DNA of 64,000 nucleotides from Baylisascaris procyonis (GCA_037389465.1 JAZARR010000179.1:6048501-6112500); one strand, 5' to 3'; shown: positions 53,601-63,065, numbered from the stretch's first letter. Program-made: numbers and translations. Notes: generated by a model from the letters alone, not told the origin.

Positions 53601-56600
53601 CCATCATAAGAATTCGAAAACTTGAAATAGAAACATGCGATTTTTTCACCATTCAATTCAGAATGTCAAATAATGTTCCCGCGCAAAATTTAAGCTCATT
53701 CTCAACTTCAGAACCACAAGAGCCAGACCATAAAAGAATACGAACAGGGAGCAGCGCTTTTTTTTACAATTTTTAACATCAAAAAGAATTTTTATATCAA
53801 TCAATCTTTACCTAAACAGCCTATGAGATTTGCGAATGCCTTTTGAGGATGTAGCTGGCTGATTTACAAAAGTGCACGGCAAGTGCACTGCAAATGCACA
53901 GGATGCACAGCAAATGCACAGGAGGTGCATTTGCTGGGTGGCTTCTATTTCAAATTTTCCAGTTCCTATGATGGGCGGTTGGTATTCGCTTGCAGAGTGC
54001 AGAGTACGGTAGTGGTGCGCACACAACGTGGAGCACGAAGTTCAGCTGCGTTCGCGGTTCACGACTAGGGTATCACCGTTCTCTGCAATAGTCCCGTCAA
54101 GCATATCTGAACAATCATGCAGCAATACCTACCGCTCTCTCCATGTGATCACACATTAGACGCTCCCTACCTGCTGTTTGTCCTCCCACGATGATCTTTT
54201 CCAAAAATTTTTGAACCAAAAGGCTTTCCTTTCGTTAAAGGCTACCCTTTATTACTAAATAGAACTTTTATAGCGATCTAATGACCGATGATCCGTGAGA
54301 GACACGTTAAATAGAAGTGGCCCATGACAATAATAAGTGAATTCCTATGGTACATAGCTGCAATGAAGTGACATCGAAAAGCAGATCTCGAACCCTTTCC
54401 CTCTCCACGACCCACAGACACAGACAGATGGACGGATACAAAAATAAGATGTCCCTCAAAAGACAATAGAATATCGTGAATCATAAGCACCAGTCGAAAT
54501 AATAGGACAAAAATCAACCGTCATTTGGCGGATTCGCGTTCCTCGGTGGTGTCAACGGAGGGCATAGAGATTTCGGAAGGCGCTCCGGTACAGCTATCCC
54601 ACCCTGAAATTCAACACCCTTCACAACCACTGAAGAAAGTGGATAAATTGCTCCATGACATTAATCTTGTTACACAAATCAAACCTTGAGATTCAAAACG
54701 ATGAGATGCATGGCAGTTGAAAACTCTGCCAGATCCAGGAAGCCATCCTCGTTGACATCGCTTAGCGCCCAAATCTTCGACAGCGTCTCTGTATCCAAAT
54801 TGCTTTTCTTGAAAAAATCGACCACCTTCTCGTTGGCTCCATGCACAGCGCCTTTCATATCTACTACTCCCTGCAATTCTCCTGCGGATTCATCCGCAAA
54901 TCCAGCAAATTTATTCCCAATCAAAAACCTCCTCTTCAACCCAACTACTTTTATTTCACAGTAACAAAAAACCTCAGTAATGACATTGTTGTCAGAAAAG
55001 CTTTTAAATTAACTAAAGCCATGTTACAATCTAAGTGCTCTTTATAAATGAGCAATTATTACCCAGATATATTTGAATCTAGCTTTAGGCATGCCAAACT
55101 GGAAAAAAAACAAGAAGGTTCGACGCAAATTTTGGCTGCTAAGATTCACCTGAAACAAATATTTTTCATACAGCAACTGGTTTTTATTAAATATATTTTA
55201 AGTTATCGCCCCACCTTGAATCAAATGAACAGGTGTATCAAAAAAAGTATTGCAACTGACTTGTGTTGCTTTGATGAGATAAACGAAGCATTTGCTGTAG
55301 TAATCCTTCTGCTGTTCGCTCATCTCAAAGAGTGAATCGTCATCGGTCCTAAGCGATCGCTGCACGTCCACCTTCAGATCCTTTTCCGCACGCATCTCAA
55401 ACAACAACACAAATTCAGCACATGAACTACCTGTTCAACTGTACGGCATGAAGTTAATGGACCAAAGTAGTGGGGAGGGGCAGTGGGGTGGGGAATGCCG
55501 CTGCGTCAGTATGCCTGATAACAGTCTACAGAAAGGGTGCGACAGCCGTTTTGCCTAAACGATATAAACTCATCTCAGATGCCGCTCAAGACCATTCCCT
55601 CTCTTCTGCAGCATCATTTCCGCTGTTGATTCGGCGACTGAACCTAAGCGGTGTCGATCATAACAATACGTCTGTAGAAATCCTCTTCAATAGCACCTCA
55701 GGTACTCTTAATAAACTTTATCCGTCTACTTCAGATCGTAACAGTGAGATCACAGATAGTAAATAACAGAGAGGAGATACGATATGGCTAAAAGCAGAGC
55801 TGATCCACACTAAGTATGTTAGGTCTTTACTTGAATTACGATCCCGGCTTCGTAGCCTAGATGCGTGTGTGAGGACTGTACTGGAATTCCGGTGAATTTC
55901 TCGAGCTCAGCTCCCGATTTTTGAAACGTTTTTCTTCGCAGCTTTAAAATAAATGCAAACGCATATGTAACACAAGCATAGCCAACCGAAATCTTTCATG
56001 CATCCCCTTAGAACATGTATTACATAATCAAAGGGAGGTTCCCTGAAACATTAGCCTAAGATTGGCTGCTGGTAGCTTGAGCTGTGGCTCTACCGTTCCA
56101 GAGAAGTGGCTCCACATTCGTACTCATGGACCATCACAACCGAAAAGTTGTAGGTGATAAGGCAAGGGCAGCCCTTTGCTTTTTTCTGAGTATCGGCGTC
56201 AATTTCCTTCGGTTTAAGTTAAGAGATATGACATATCGTCAACCGGAAAAGACGAAGGAGTTAGGCTGGAGGGAGGGGGAGCAGTAGAGAGAAAGAGGAA
56301 GAGGGAGGTAGAGAGGGAAATAATAGGAGAAATATCCACAAGTCTTAGAGGCGACAGACAACGTCAACTAAATGACAAAAGTGAGAATCACAAAACTGAA
56401 AGAGTAAGCAGCAAACCTGAGCAATTTGAGAAGATGCGTTCGAATGTGCAGCATTAATTGTATTAGCACCATCGCTGTCCAACTCGTCGTCTTCCTCATC
56501 GGCACCATCTTCTAGCAGATTCCTTGTTTCAGTATCCGATACACCTAGATTTAGCTCTTGCTTATCAACATACCCATGAACAGCGTTTTCAAAACGCATA

Positions 56601-58147
56601 TTCGTATGATTTTTTAAAAACTTGGTGGACAAAATCTTCATAAACGAGAAAATAAAGAAGGATGGCAGATAAATGTAAAAGAAGGACGAGGGGGTAAAAG
56701 AAAGATAAGAGCCACAAATTCTTAATAAATGAGAAGGTAAAGAAGGATGATAGATAAGGGTAAAAGAAGGACGAGGAGATAAAAGAATGATGAGAGGCAT
56801 GCTTCTCTCTCGTTCAACTATGCCAATGCCCTATGACCAGATCAATACATTCACCATTTCAAAGAATCATAAAAAATCAGCTGACACCCTCCCCCATTTC
56901 CACTGGGTAATGTAAGCTAAATTTCGGATCGCTATTCGTATCTTTCCGATACTGATCCCTGCATGGTCCACGCCAATAATCCTACTGCCTGCTTATCGAC
57001 GGCTACTTCCTCTCATTCAAATCACAGTAACTCTACTTACAATTCCTATAACAACATCAACTTTTTCCATAGAGAATTTAAGAGAATTTCATAGCTAAGG
57101 TTCAATTTTAAATAATAACCGTATTTGCTATCACGATGGTGACATAAAGAAACTCTAAATAAGAACGCTAAACAAACCAGCTTTATCCTCGTTATCGTCT
57201 CCTTCACTATCCTCCTCTGCCTCATCGTAATCTTCACTCGTCTCTTCTTCTGAATCCAACAAATTGCGCCAATTTATTTCCGCTGTTGTCGCCTATAAAA
57301 ATATTCGCTTTCAGTTGAAATCACTCCACACAAACATTTCATAAATAAATACAACCCCACCCTTTCCCCATCCATTACCGAAGATGTATAATTAACGCGC
57401 AAAAACGTTATCACGATAGGCATGAATATTGGAAAGAAGGGTGTGCCCAATCATATAGTGGTGAAGACCAATGCCTTTGATCATTACTTACTCTTTTGCA
57501 AACAAGTTTAAAGTTGATTATTCTTTCACAACATAAATAACTCTTCTATGCGCTCGTTCCTTGAAGGTATAAAAATATTCTATGAAATGCGCCATAAATA
57601 TTGAATTTTTTCTTATAAGAACGGATTCGCTTCGTTTTCTTCTTTGAGTCTTCCTAGAAAAACAATTCGGGCGCTGTTTGTTGATCTGCAAGTTGATGCT
57701 GTTTGTTATCTGGCCAGTTACCTCCTCAGCAAATTTACCCCAGTTTTTCTTCGATGCCTTTAGATTTTCATTTTTGGAAGCCTTTCGGAACTCCACGCTT
57801 TAAAAAACGCTTTACTCTAATCTTCCATCCTTTGAAATGCATATATTACTTGCTAAAAACAAATGATAACGTAGAAAAGCGGATCCTAAATTTTTACTCA
57901 AAAACCTTGCAATCAGTGTAACTGGCAATTTAAGAAAATCGGTTGTCAGTAAAACCTCGAATATGATATATGACGATGAAAATTGCATTACCTTTGAAGT
58001 GATTGAAGCATCGCTTCCACTAAAAAATACATTCACATCGTTTGTTGGTTCGACTACTTTACGCTCGTCAGCAACGCCTTCCTTAGGTTTATTCTCGCTG
58101 AAATACAACTGAAGCATAACTCGATGAGATCTCTTTGTTATAACCAT
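49451..58147 (-). CDS. REPS-like EH-domain endocytic adaptor, 13 exons
   Basis: Thirteen minus-strand segments join with GT/AG borders and matching phases: 58147-57992, 57292-57178, 56544-56417, 55395-55261, 54870-54685, 54603-54519, 53120-52960, 52628-52548, 52461-52377, 51996-51819, 50657-50515, 50274-50104 and 49719-49451 (TGA). They total 1,893 nt, or 630 residues. Order of parts: acidic stretch (about 53-125), one EH domain (about 155-255), proline-rich segment PPAPKGPPPKPPPRP followed by RSASLDLN (about 405-430), further proline clusters PPPPALP and FAAPPPPRR (about 477-508), and a C-terminal coiled coil (about 545-615). From memory, human REPS1/REPS2 have the same order: an EH domain, PPPRP followed by RSSSLDMN, and a terminal coiled coil that binds RALBP1. 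Known role of the family: linking Ral/RalBP1 to EH-NPF networks in clathrin endocytosis and growth-factor receptor uptake. I saw no second, N-terminal EH domain, which human REPS proteins have. Least certain are the start codon, exon 7's acceptor (53120 needs an unusual TTAAAG) and exon 4's donor. Confidence 0.8.
51819..53120 (-). CDS. REPS-like gene, linker and proline-rich exons 7-10
   Basis: Exon 7 (52960 to about 53120) reads NNWRQFDFDESIGALSQPHH with a run of Gln and His; a WxxF motif occurs in the corresponding place of human REPS (WETF). It ends in AAATCG before GTTTGC. Exon 8 (52548-52628) is 27 codons, YLYKGYWRTLKEAEEIIG onward, in phase 0. Exon 9 (52377-52461) reads ETPEHLSDFSDVPPLLVDGR and ends in phase 1 before GTAAGT. 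Exon 10 (51819-51996) has acceptor TTTTCAG and reads LICSSQVSAGQSLEATFGN, then PPAPKGPPPKPPPRP and ARSASLDLNTLG. The proline block is an SH3-ligand-like sequence. Exons 8-10 and their phases agree well; exon 7's left-hand boundary is tentative. Confidence 0.75.
53477..54095. mobile_element. Fold-back (long inverted repeat) element
   Basis: Two related arms face each other: 53477-53637 and 53942-54095. The left arm contains CACTATTGCAGAGGGCGATG, TGCTCCACGCTACATACGCA and CGCCCATCATAAG. The right arm contains the complements in reverse order: CTATGATGGGCGG, CGCACACAACGTGGAGCAC and TTCTCTGCAATAG. The arms are about 155 bp and clearly diverged from each other; the middle is about 300 bp of unrelated AT-rich sequence. 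It has no coding capacity and lies inside the REPS-like intron between exons 6 and 7. A third, single-arm relative is at 61071-61204. This is consistent with a non-autonomous DNA transposon or MITE family. I could not identify target-site duplications with confidence. Confidence 0.75.
53908..53936. repeat. 12 bp perfect hairpin in fold-back element
   Basis: CAGCAAATGCAC at 53908-53919 is the exact reverse complement of GTGCATTTGCTG at 53925-53936, with a five-base loop AGGAG. The surrounding 53880-53925 also repeats AATGCACAGGA twice. It lies inside the element just before its right arm. Confidence 0.85.
54519..55395 (-). CDS. REPS-like gene, EH-domain exons 4-6
   Basis: Exon 4 (55261 or 55285 to 55395) reads MRAEKDLKVDVQRSL and then SLFEMSEQQKDYYSKCF, the start of helix A of an EH domain (the EQxxYY motif). 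Exon 5 (54685-54870) contains VVDFFKKSNLDTETLSKI and IWALSDVNEDGFLDLAEF. The Trp of IWALSD is the EH residue that contacts NPF ligands, and DVNEDGFLDLAE is a complete 12-residue EF-hand calcium loop. Exon 6 (54519-54603) adds GGIAVPERLPKSLCPPLTPP, the usual extension after an EH domain. Two donors are possible for exon 4. CAA|GTCAGT fits the splice consensus better but gives eight extra residues between YY and FF; TTC|GTTTAT restores the 22-residue spacing I recall for human REPS1. Confidence 0.9.
56417..58147 (-). CDS. REPS-like gene, 5' exons 1-3, acidic region
   Basis: Exon 1 (57992-58147) begins at the first in-frame ATG, giving MVITKRSHRVML, and ends ASITSK before GTAATG. Exon 2 (57178-57292) has acceptor TTTATAG and reads ATTAEINWRNLLDSEEETSE onward, followed by a run of D and E; it ends in phase 1. 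Exon 3 (56417-56544) has acceptor AAATCTAG, completes a Gly codon and reads VSDTETRNLLEDGADEEDDE; it ends SSQIAQ before GTTTGC. The phases (0, 1, 0) fit. The two acidic exons share an RNLL-acid pattern, perhaps an old internal duplication. The start is uncertain: a TTTCAG at 58098 could instead be an acceptor for a further upstream exon. An MDYQPQG mini-frame ending in TGA lies just upstream of the chosen ATG. Confidence 0.6.
56641..56796. repeat. Tandem duplication, ~71 bp units 85 bp apart
   Basis: Copy 1 (56641-56711) and copy 2 (56726-56796) share AATAAAGAAGGAT or GGTAAAGAAGGAT, TAAAAGAAGGACGAGG and a TAAAAGAA ending, with scattered substitutions. They lie immediately upstream of REPS-like exon 3 on the minus strand, so that intron is pyrimidine-rich in the sense orientation (CTTCTTTTAC and CCTTCTTTA words). 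Confidence 0.85.
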
Positions 58148-58186
58148 AGTCAACCTTGAGGCTGATAATCCATTTCAAAACTTTAA

Positions 58187-58200
58187 CTAAGAAAAAGATG
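58187..58200 (-). promoter_or_regulatory. Possible trans-splice acceptor of the REPS-like gene
   Basis: On the minus strand CATCTTTTTCTTAG precedes the proposed start codon by about 40 bases. It has the pyrimidine-then-AG form of a nematode splice acceptor, and no good donor for a cis-spliced leader exon was found nearby, so it could receive a spliced leader. The intervening leader would contain the short MDYQPQG upstream frame. This is inference only. Confidence 0.3.
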
Positions 58201-58715
58201 GATATCCTTTCTTGCTTGCGGGCCCAAGCCGAGAAGAGAGACGACCTAAAGACCACAAAAGCCAACCGGGTCAAGGTAGGATTGATTCAGGGCGGGTGGA
58301 AGAAATACGGACAGATATTTATTCGCAGTGAATGCTCTGGTGATTGAAACAAATATCCTTTTATACGTGATAACTTTAAGAACAATAAAATGCACTTTTC
58401 GGCAATGGTTTAAACGCTATTCTAAACGAATCCTTCTTTATACATAATCGCCTAAAAAGTTAGTGCCAGAAATCGGTCTCATTCATTCAAGGCACTGATG
58501 CATTCTTTCCGAGTATGCTAAAACTTCGACCGTTGGATCACTACAAGTTCCATTCAAAAATGCTAAGCAGCTATCTGTAAACCCTAATATTAAAAAAGGA
58601 AATGCTATGGTCTTTGTTTTCTTTGTTTTCTAAAACTGAAACCTTATGTAATGTTGTAAAGTTGAAATTAATAAATAAATGCGCCAAACATCACTTCTCT
58701 CATTTTCATGGTGAT

Positions 58716-58721
58716 TTTATT
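58716..58721 (-). terminator. AATAAA polyadenylation signal
   Basis: AATAAA on the minus strand starts 12 bases after the TAA at 58734-58736. A 3' UTR this short is unusual but tolerated in nematodes. The signal supports the call that the 58734-58982 segment is a terminal exon and that the REPS-like gene further downstream is a separate gene. Confidence 0.5.
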
Positions 58722-58733
58722 TCGAGTTAAACT

Positions 58734-60704
58734 TTAACAGTTGGTATCCTCAATTTTTTTTCGCACCCAAAATCTGCACCGTCCCGCTGTTATGGCTGAA
58801 AATGGCGTATCGGCCATAGCACAATCGCATTTCAACTGATTCATCAACCATATCCAATTAGGGGATTTTTCGCCGATAAGCAATGCGCATCCATCATACA
58901 ATATGCAATCTGTCTCAACACAACTTCTTGCAAAAGCATTCCAACGCCATTTCATTATCATAGAAGTAGCGCATATTTTTTTCTGGAAACTTGTGCCGGC
59001 GCAAGTTGCGCAATTTAGAAAGCAGGTCTCTTGTGTAGCGATAATTGCTTACCTCAGGCATTATTATACGCCTACCAAGATTCACCTCGACGGCCCAAGT
59101 TGCTAAATACACAACTGCAGGTTCTTCCTCTCTCACTTTCAAAATCTGCTAAACAAAAAGATGAATACACCCGTTTATGGATAGCTTATTCATATATGTA
59201 CAACTCCAGCTAACCACTTTGCCTCATATCTCTTTCTTATAATACCAAGAATTGGATAAACGGAATGACAGGTTTATGAATGATATAAAGCATTCAAAAG
59301 ACGAAGAAGGACGGAAACGTACCTCATCACTTCATAATCGATCCTTCTCTCAGTCGTTCTCGGAGTTGGAACGGCGACGTTCTGTTCTTTTAGAAGTCTC
59401 GCAGGATCAGCAGCACTCCTCACTGAGGAGGCAAACAATGATGGCACCGCGACACCCAATGACCCATGCCGTACTGCCTATAATACCATCGCACATATCT
59501 GCGAGACGCTAACGCACAAAATGATGCATGTTGCTGCACATCAAAGATTACATTACTTATGAAAATCGTAAAAAATATTGGAAAATATATCCAAGGGCTC
59601 AAACAGGCACCTGCGGTCACTCATTAACCTGTCAAGGTGTTTATTACTTAACTGAAGATTGTCATCGGCTTTTATGCTGCTGCATTTTCAGATCACCTCT
59701 TGGGGAGTCAGTTTTACTTGCATATGCATCTTTTTAAATCTACGACTTTTCATTTGCCCTCTTCACTTATTGAAACAGGAAACAGGGAAACAACATCAAT
59801 ATGAAGCTAACCGAAGATGAAGCATCGATACCTAACGATGTGCCCGATGTATCTCGCCACTGTGGGTGGACCTGTGTCGAAACGGAAGCAAGTGACTGAC
59901 TTTGGCGAACTGCTTCTGTCATCACTCGCTACCTGAAAATATGTTCACATTTTATTTCACCTTTTAGTAACTCGACTTCACCCGTAGGTGTTTCACAATC
60001 GTATACGTTGCACGCAATACCTAGGACATGATGACATTTCTTCTTGGGTACGTTCATTGAGTAAGCTGGCAAACATATAAAAGTATAGGATGCGCTTATC
60101 GTATTCTATGAATGAATTTATAGATGTTTAAGATGGGGTTTGTTTGTTTTATACCGATTCTAGGTAGTCTTTTTTGAACTTATCGAGAAAGTGCGCTGGT
60201 TCTCTCTCTTCTTATTTGAAAATCCATTGAAATTATAGAATTTAATGCGCGACTCGTGATTCATCTTAAGTGTATTTTATATCACCTCCCCCTTCCCCCC
60301 CCCCACCCTCTCCTCCCCTCCTCTGTTCAAGATGTGAGGGCTTCTGCGCTCATGGATATATATGGAAGTTTAACGTAAATCCACGAAACGGGAAGAAAAT
60401 GAACACTAAATCCACGAGATCCGATCCCTTTATAAAAGCATATCAACTCAGTGACGAGTTCCGCCAATACTTTATATGAACGAACAAAGCACAGCACATA
60501 ATCAAGAGCAGTAATTAAGCACCACTTCCGTTAACCTATTAACAAGACCTTTGTTTACCTTGCAATTTAAACATCTTTAAGTGTCCTTGCAAATTTATAC
60601 CTGCAAAGTGCTTTGCGATGATACTGCGCCTGCATCCACATATACTTACACGTCTGTCTACCTCTCTTTCCAGTATTTCAACAACGAACTCAATAAAGCT
60701 CAAG
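58734..60704 (-). CDS. Candidate multi-exon gene, unidentified
   Basis: Five segments with good borders are seen. A, 60650-60704: TTTTCAG, LSFIEFVVEILEREVDRR, GTAAGT. B, 59872-59932 or 59832-59932: TTTTCAG, VASDDRSSSPKSVTCFRFDT, optionally continuing GPPTVARYIGHIV. C, 59323-59422: CTCCTCAG, RSAADPARLLKEQNVAVPTP, ending DYEVM before GTACGT. D, 59053-59145: TTTAGCAG, KVREEEPAVVYLATWAVEVN, ending RRIIMPE before GTAAGC. E, 58734-58982: TTTCCAG, KKICATSMIMKWRWN, ending KKIEDTNC-TAA with AATAAA close by. Phases fit A-B-C (using the 59872 end) and D-E. C does not join D directly, because that phase meets TGA, so an exon is missing or C is false. Segment C is also open on the plus strand. No family is recognised; the longer form of B is vaguely like the start of a PHO80-type cyclin box, which I would not rely on. 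Confidence 0.4.
60288..60318 (-). other. G-quadruplex-capable tract
   Basis: The plus strand has C runs of 5 (60288-60292), 10 (60295-60304), 3 (60306-60308) and 4 (60315-60318) separated by 2, 1 and 6 bases. The minus strand therefore fits the canonical pattern of four runs of three or more G with loops of 1-7. It lies between candidate exons A and B of the unidentified minus-strand gene and would be in its sense strand. Confidence 0.7.
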
Positions 60705-61070
60705 CTGAAAATTAGATGAATAGAGTGCACGCGATAACATGATCTCCTATGTCAACTTTCTAATCCGTAAGCCAACTTTCTAGATGCGAAACAAATTTAA
60801 ACTAAAACCTGCAGTTAGTCAAGCCATAAAAAATGATTTGTTATGATGAAATTTTACTGGTGCTTGAATTAAATAAAATCTCACTGTTTTATTTAATTCA
60901 AGACTTACTTATTTTCGAAAGGATTCTGGAAAGACAGAAGAACAAGATAGCGTTGAAACCGACTGAAATTTCGGCATGGCAGGCGAAATTTTAGTATGAT
61001 GGTACCTACGACAGAAAATTTAAAAAAGAAGGGTCCACAACACTCTGCCAAAGAACGATGGTTTTCGAGG

Positions 61071-61204
61071 TCCTGTGATGGGCGTTACTGTTCGCTTGCA
61101 GAGGGTGCAGAGTACGGTGGTGGTGCGTACACAACGTGGAGCACAAAGCTCAGCTCCGTTCGCGTTTCGCAACCGGGGCACCACCGTTCTCTGCAACAGT
61201 GCCC
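61071..61204 (+). mobile_element. Single-arm relative of the fold-back element
   Basis: The sequence is closely related to the right arm of the element at 53942-54095: TGATGGGCGTTACTGTTCGC, TTGCAGAGGGTGCAGAGTAC, GGTGCGTACACAACGTGGAG and CACCGTTCTCTGCAACAGTG. No facing partner was found within the neighbouring 3 kb. Together the three arms define a dispersed repeat family in this genome. Confidence 0.8.
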
Positions 61205-62541
61205 AGAATTTCTTGTTTCACATGCCATTTCTTAAAGTTTGCAACCTAATCAAATCGTCTTACAAATGTAATTTACCATCGCTATCAAACTCCTAACTCT
61301 TAAGACGTTCAAAAACTATAACTGTGATCATATTGATGCCGATTAGCTTACCTTTCATCCTCAATTATTAATATTGTTATGATTATTCAATGATTATTCA
61401 ACGACCTCCGTATATAGTATGTAAAAAAGTAAGTTTATATTTTATAAATACATTCCGTTTAAAATAAGCCCCACTGATACCGTATAAAATTGAATAATAG
61501 GACGAGAACTTAGGGAATGCTTATATTTTCCCTATTATCATGAGAAATGGCTTGATACTGAGAAAAAACATCCTTCAATGATTCCAACAAATATGGAACT
61601 CTTAATCTTAAGGAAAAAAATTCGCTAGCAAAATTTGCTTGGCTCCAAGAGATATTTGACATAAAATATGTGCACCGACCGCATACTTGGGAAATAGTGA
61701 TCACAACTTCAAAGCTAAACGAAAGTGCACCTCTCGACGCTCCACTTCCTAGGCAAAACTGGGCTGACTGATGACGTCACCTACACCAACTGTCCCACTT
61801 TGCAGGTAATGCAACATATGAACATAGTCGTTAAAATATCACCCACCCAAAAATATTTTCTCACCTAAACATCACCCAAAATTAGCAATTTTCTCATCCG
61901 AACAAAAAGTGCAATATACCGAGACGTTTCAATAGTTGTTTCTATAGCAGCACGATCATCATTATAAGCATAAATAAGCGCTATTGCCCTATCATGTTAT
62001 GTTTGCTTCCATTCATCCTCGGACAGCACAGCACAATCCTCTTACAAATAAGGAAAATATAAATGGGGACCTGAGCGTATTTCTCATAAATATTTAGTAA
62101 TATCGTTTGGAGAAATTTCAAGAATTTGAGGTCACAAGATACTAGTGTTATTTCCCAGTCGGACTTTTGCAAAATTATTCGCCAGGAAAAACGTGAAAAA
62201 AAAAAACTGAAATCATCGCAATGAATTACAATAATACCATATATGAAAAGCATTCTAAAATGCATAATGATATAAAAAAAGATCAATTCACCAATGGAAT
62301 TATATATTTACTATTTTATCGAACAAAAGAAAAGTTGGAAAAAAATTCTACCCGTAAAAAGCACAAATAACAATATAAACATCTTCAGGAACATTTAAAT
62401 ACCATCCTCAAATATCTAGTATATACAATGACTTTAAAATTCACACTTATCACTTAGCAATATCGAGTAAACAGGTGATTTGAATAATAGAAGTATGCAA
62501 TAAATCGACAAAATAGATGCCCGCTCCCATCATAGAGCACT
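61205..62541. other. AT-rich spacer, no feature supported
   Basis: The stretch contains no open frame with credible splice borders, no tRNA-like sequence and no long repeat. A minus-strand open frame at 61510-61704 (RVPYLLESLKDVFSQYQ region) is contiguous but has no family resemblance and no clear donor. Confidence 0.5.
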
Positions 62542-62653
62542 TCAAACCGAAGAACCCTCACTTGGGGCAGTGCTCAACGTTTGATTCACTTCAGTATCAC
62601 GCACAACATCTTCAACGTGGACACTGCTAATGGCTGAAGGAGTCTGATAACCA
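62542..62653 (-). CDS. Candidate terminal exon, unidentified gene
   Basis: After a strong TTTTATTTTCAG acceptor the minus strand is open for 36 codons to TGA at 62542-62544: GYQTPSAISSVHVEDVVRDT, then EVNQTLSTAPSEGSSV. The composition (Ser, Thr, Val, acidic) looks like a disordered protein tail. No AATAAA was seen close downstream. A second acceptor, TTATCAG seven codons' worth of bases further in (62646), would allow a phase 0 junction. No family is recognised. Confidence 0.45.
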
Positions 62654-62749
62654 CTGAAAATAAAAAAAGCTGCAATATTCCAAGTCAAAAATTAAAAAAT
62701 GAAAGTGTGAAAAAATATTTTATGTGGTCGAAAGAATCGCAAAACGCAG

Positions 62750-62887
62750 TCATGTGGGCGAATGGATAAAACGCTGATTCCAAACGCCAATTTCTTTCTG
62801 ACTAGAAACAGCATCTATATAGTCAGTCACCAATGAATTCATTCCATCTTGTCTAGCTACATTCTCGAATGGCACCTTACAATTCAT
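62750..62887 (-). CDS. Candidate upstream exon of the same gene
   Basis: A 45-codon open frame on the minus strand reads MNCKVPFENVARQDGMNSLV, then TDYIDAVSSQKEIG, and stops at TGA 62750. Internal GT sites at GATGCT|GTTTCT and ATTGGC|GTTTGG would end it in phase 0, which fits the alternative TTATCAG acceptor of the terminal exon at 62542-62653. Another plausible small exon upstream is 63249-63298 (ITIPRSDRGDFEKDVV, before GTACGG), though its phase does not connect directly. This is low-confidence exon calling without any homology. Confidence 0.3.
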   Translation of the reverse strand: MNCKVPFENVARQDGMNSLVTDYIDAVSSQKEIGVWNQRFIHSPT

Positions 62888-63065
62888 CGTTCATCTGCAG
62901 GCGTATGCATTTGCTCTATGTTTCTTTTTATAAAATTCTAAATCCCATATGTACAAAGTCCACTTTCTTTTTTCTTCACTTAACCCGCTTGTTTTCACAC
63001 TCATTCACTGTAGCCGCGTTCATATGTTGTTCTCGCTTCGGTTTCATGTATACTCGAATGATGAG

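Noticed and set aside
57518..57796. Lys/Arg-rich minus-strand open frame between REPS-like exons 1 and 2
   Set aside because: Exons 1 and 2 already join in phase 0 without it, and no good splice borders enclose it. A retained or alternative exon is not excluded.
59832..59932. Cyclin-box identity for the longer form of candidate exon B (GPPTVARYIGHIV)
   Set aside because: The resemblance is short and no continuing cyclin-box exon was found to its left. Kept only as a remark.
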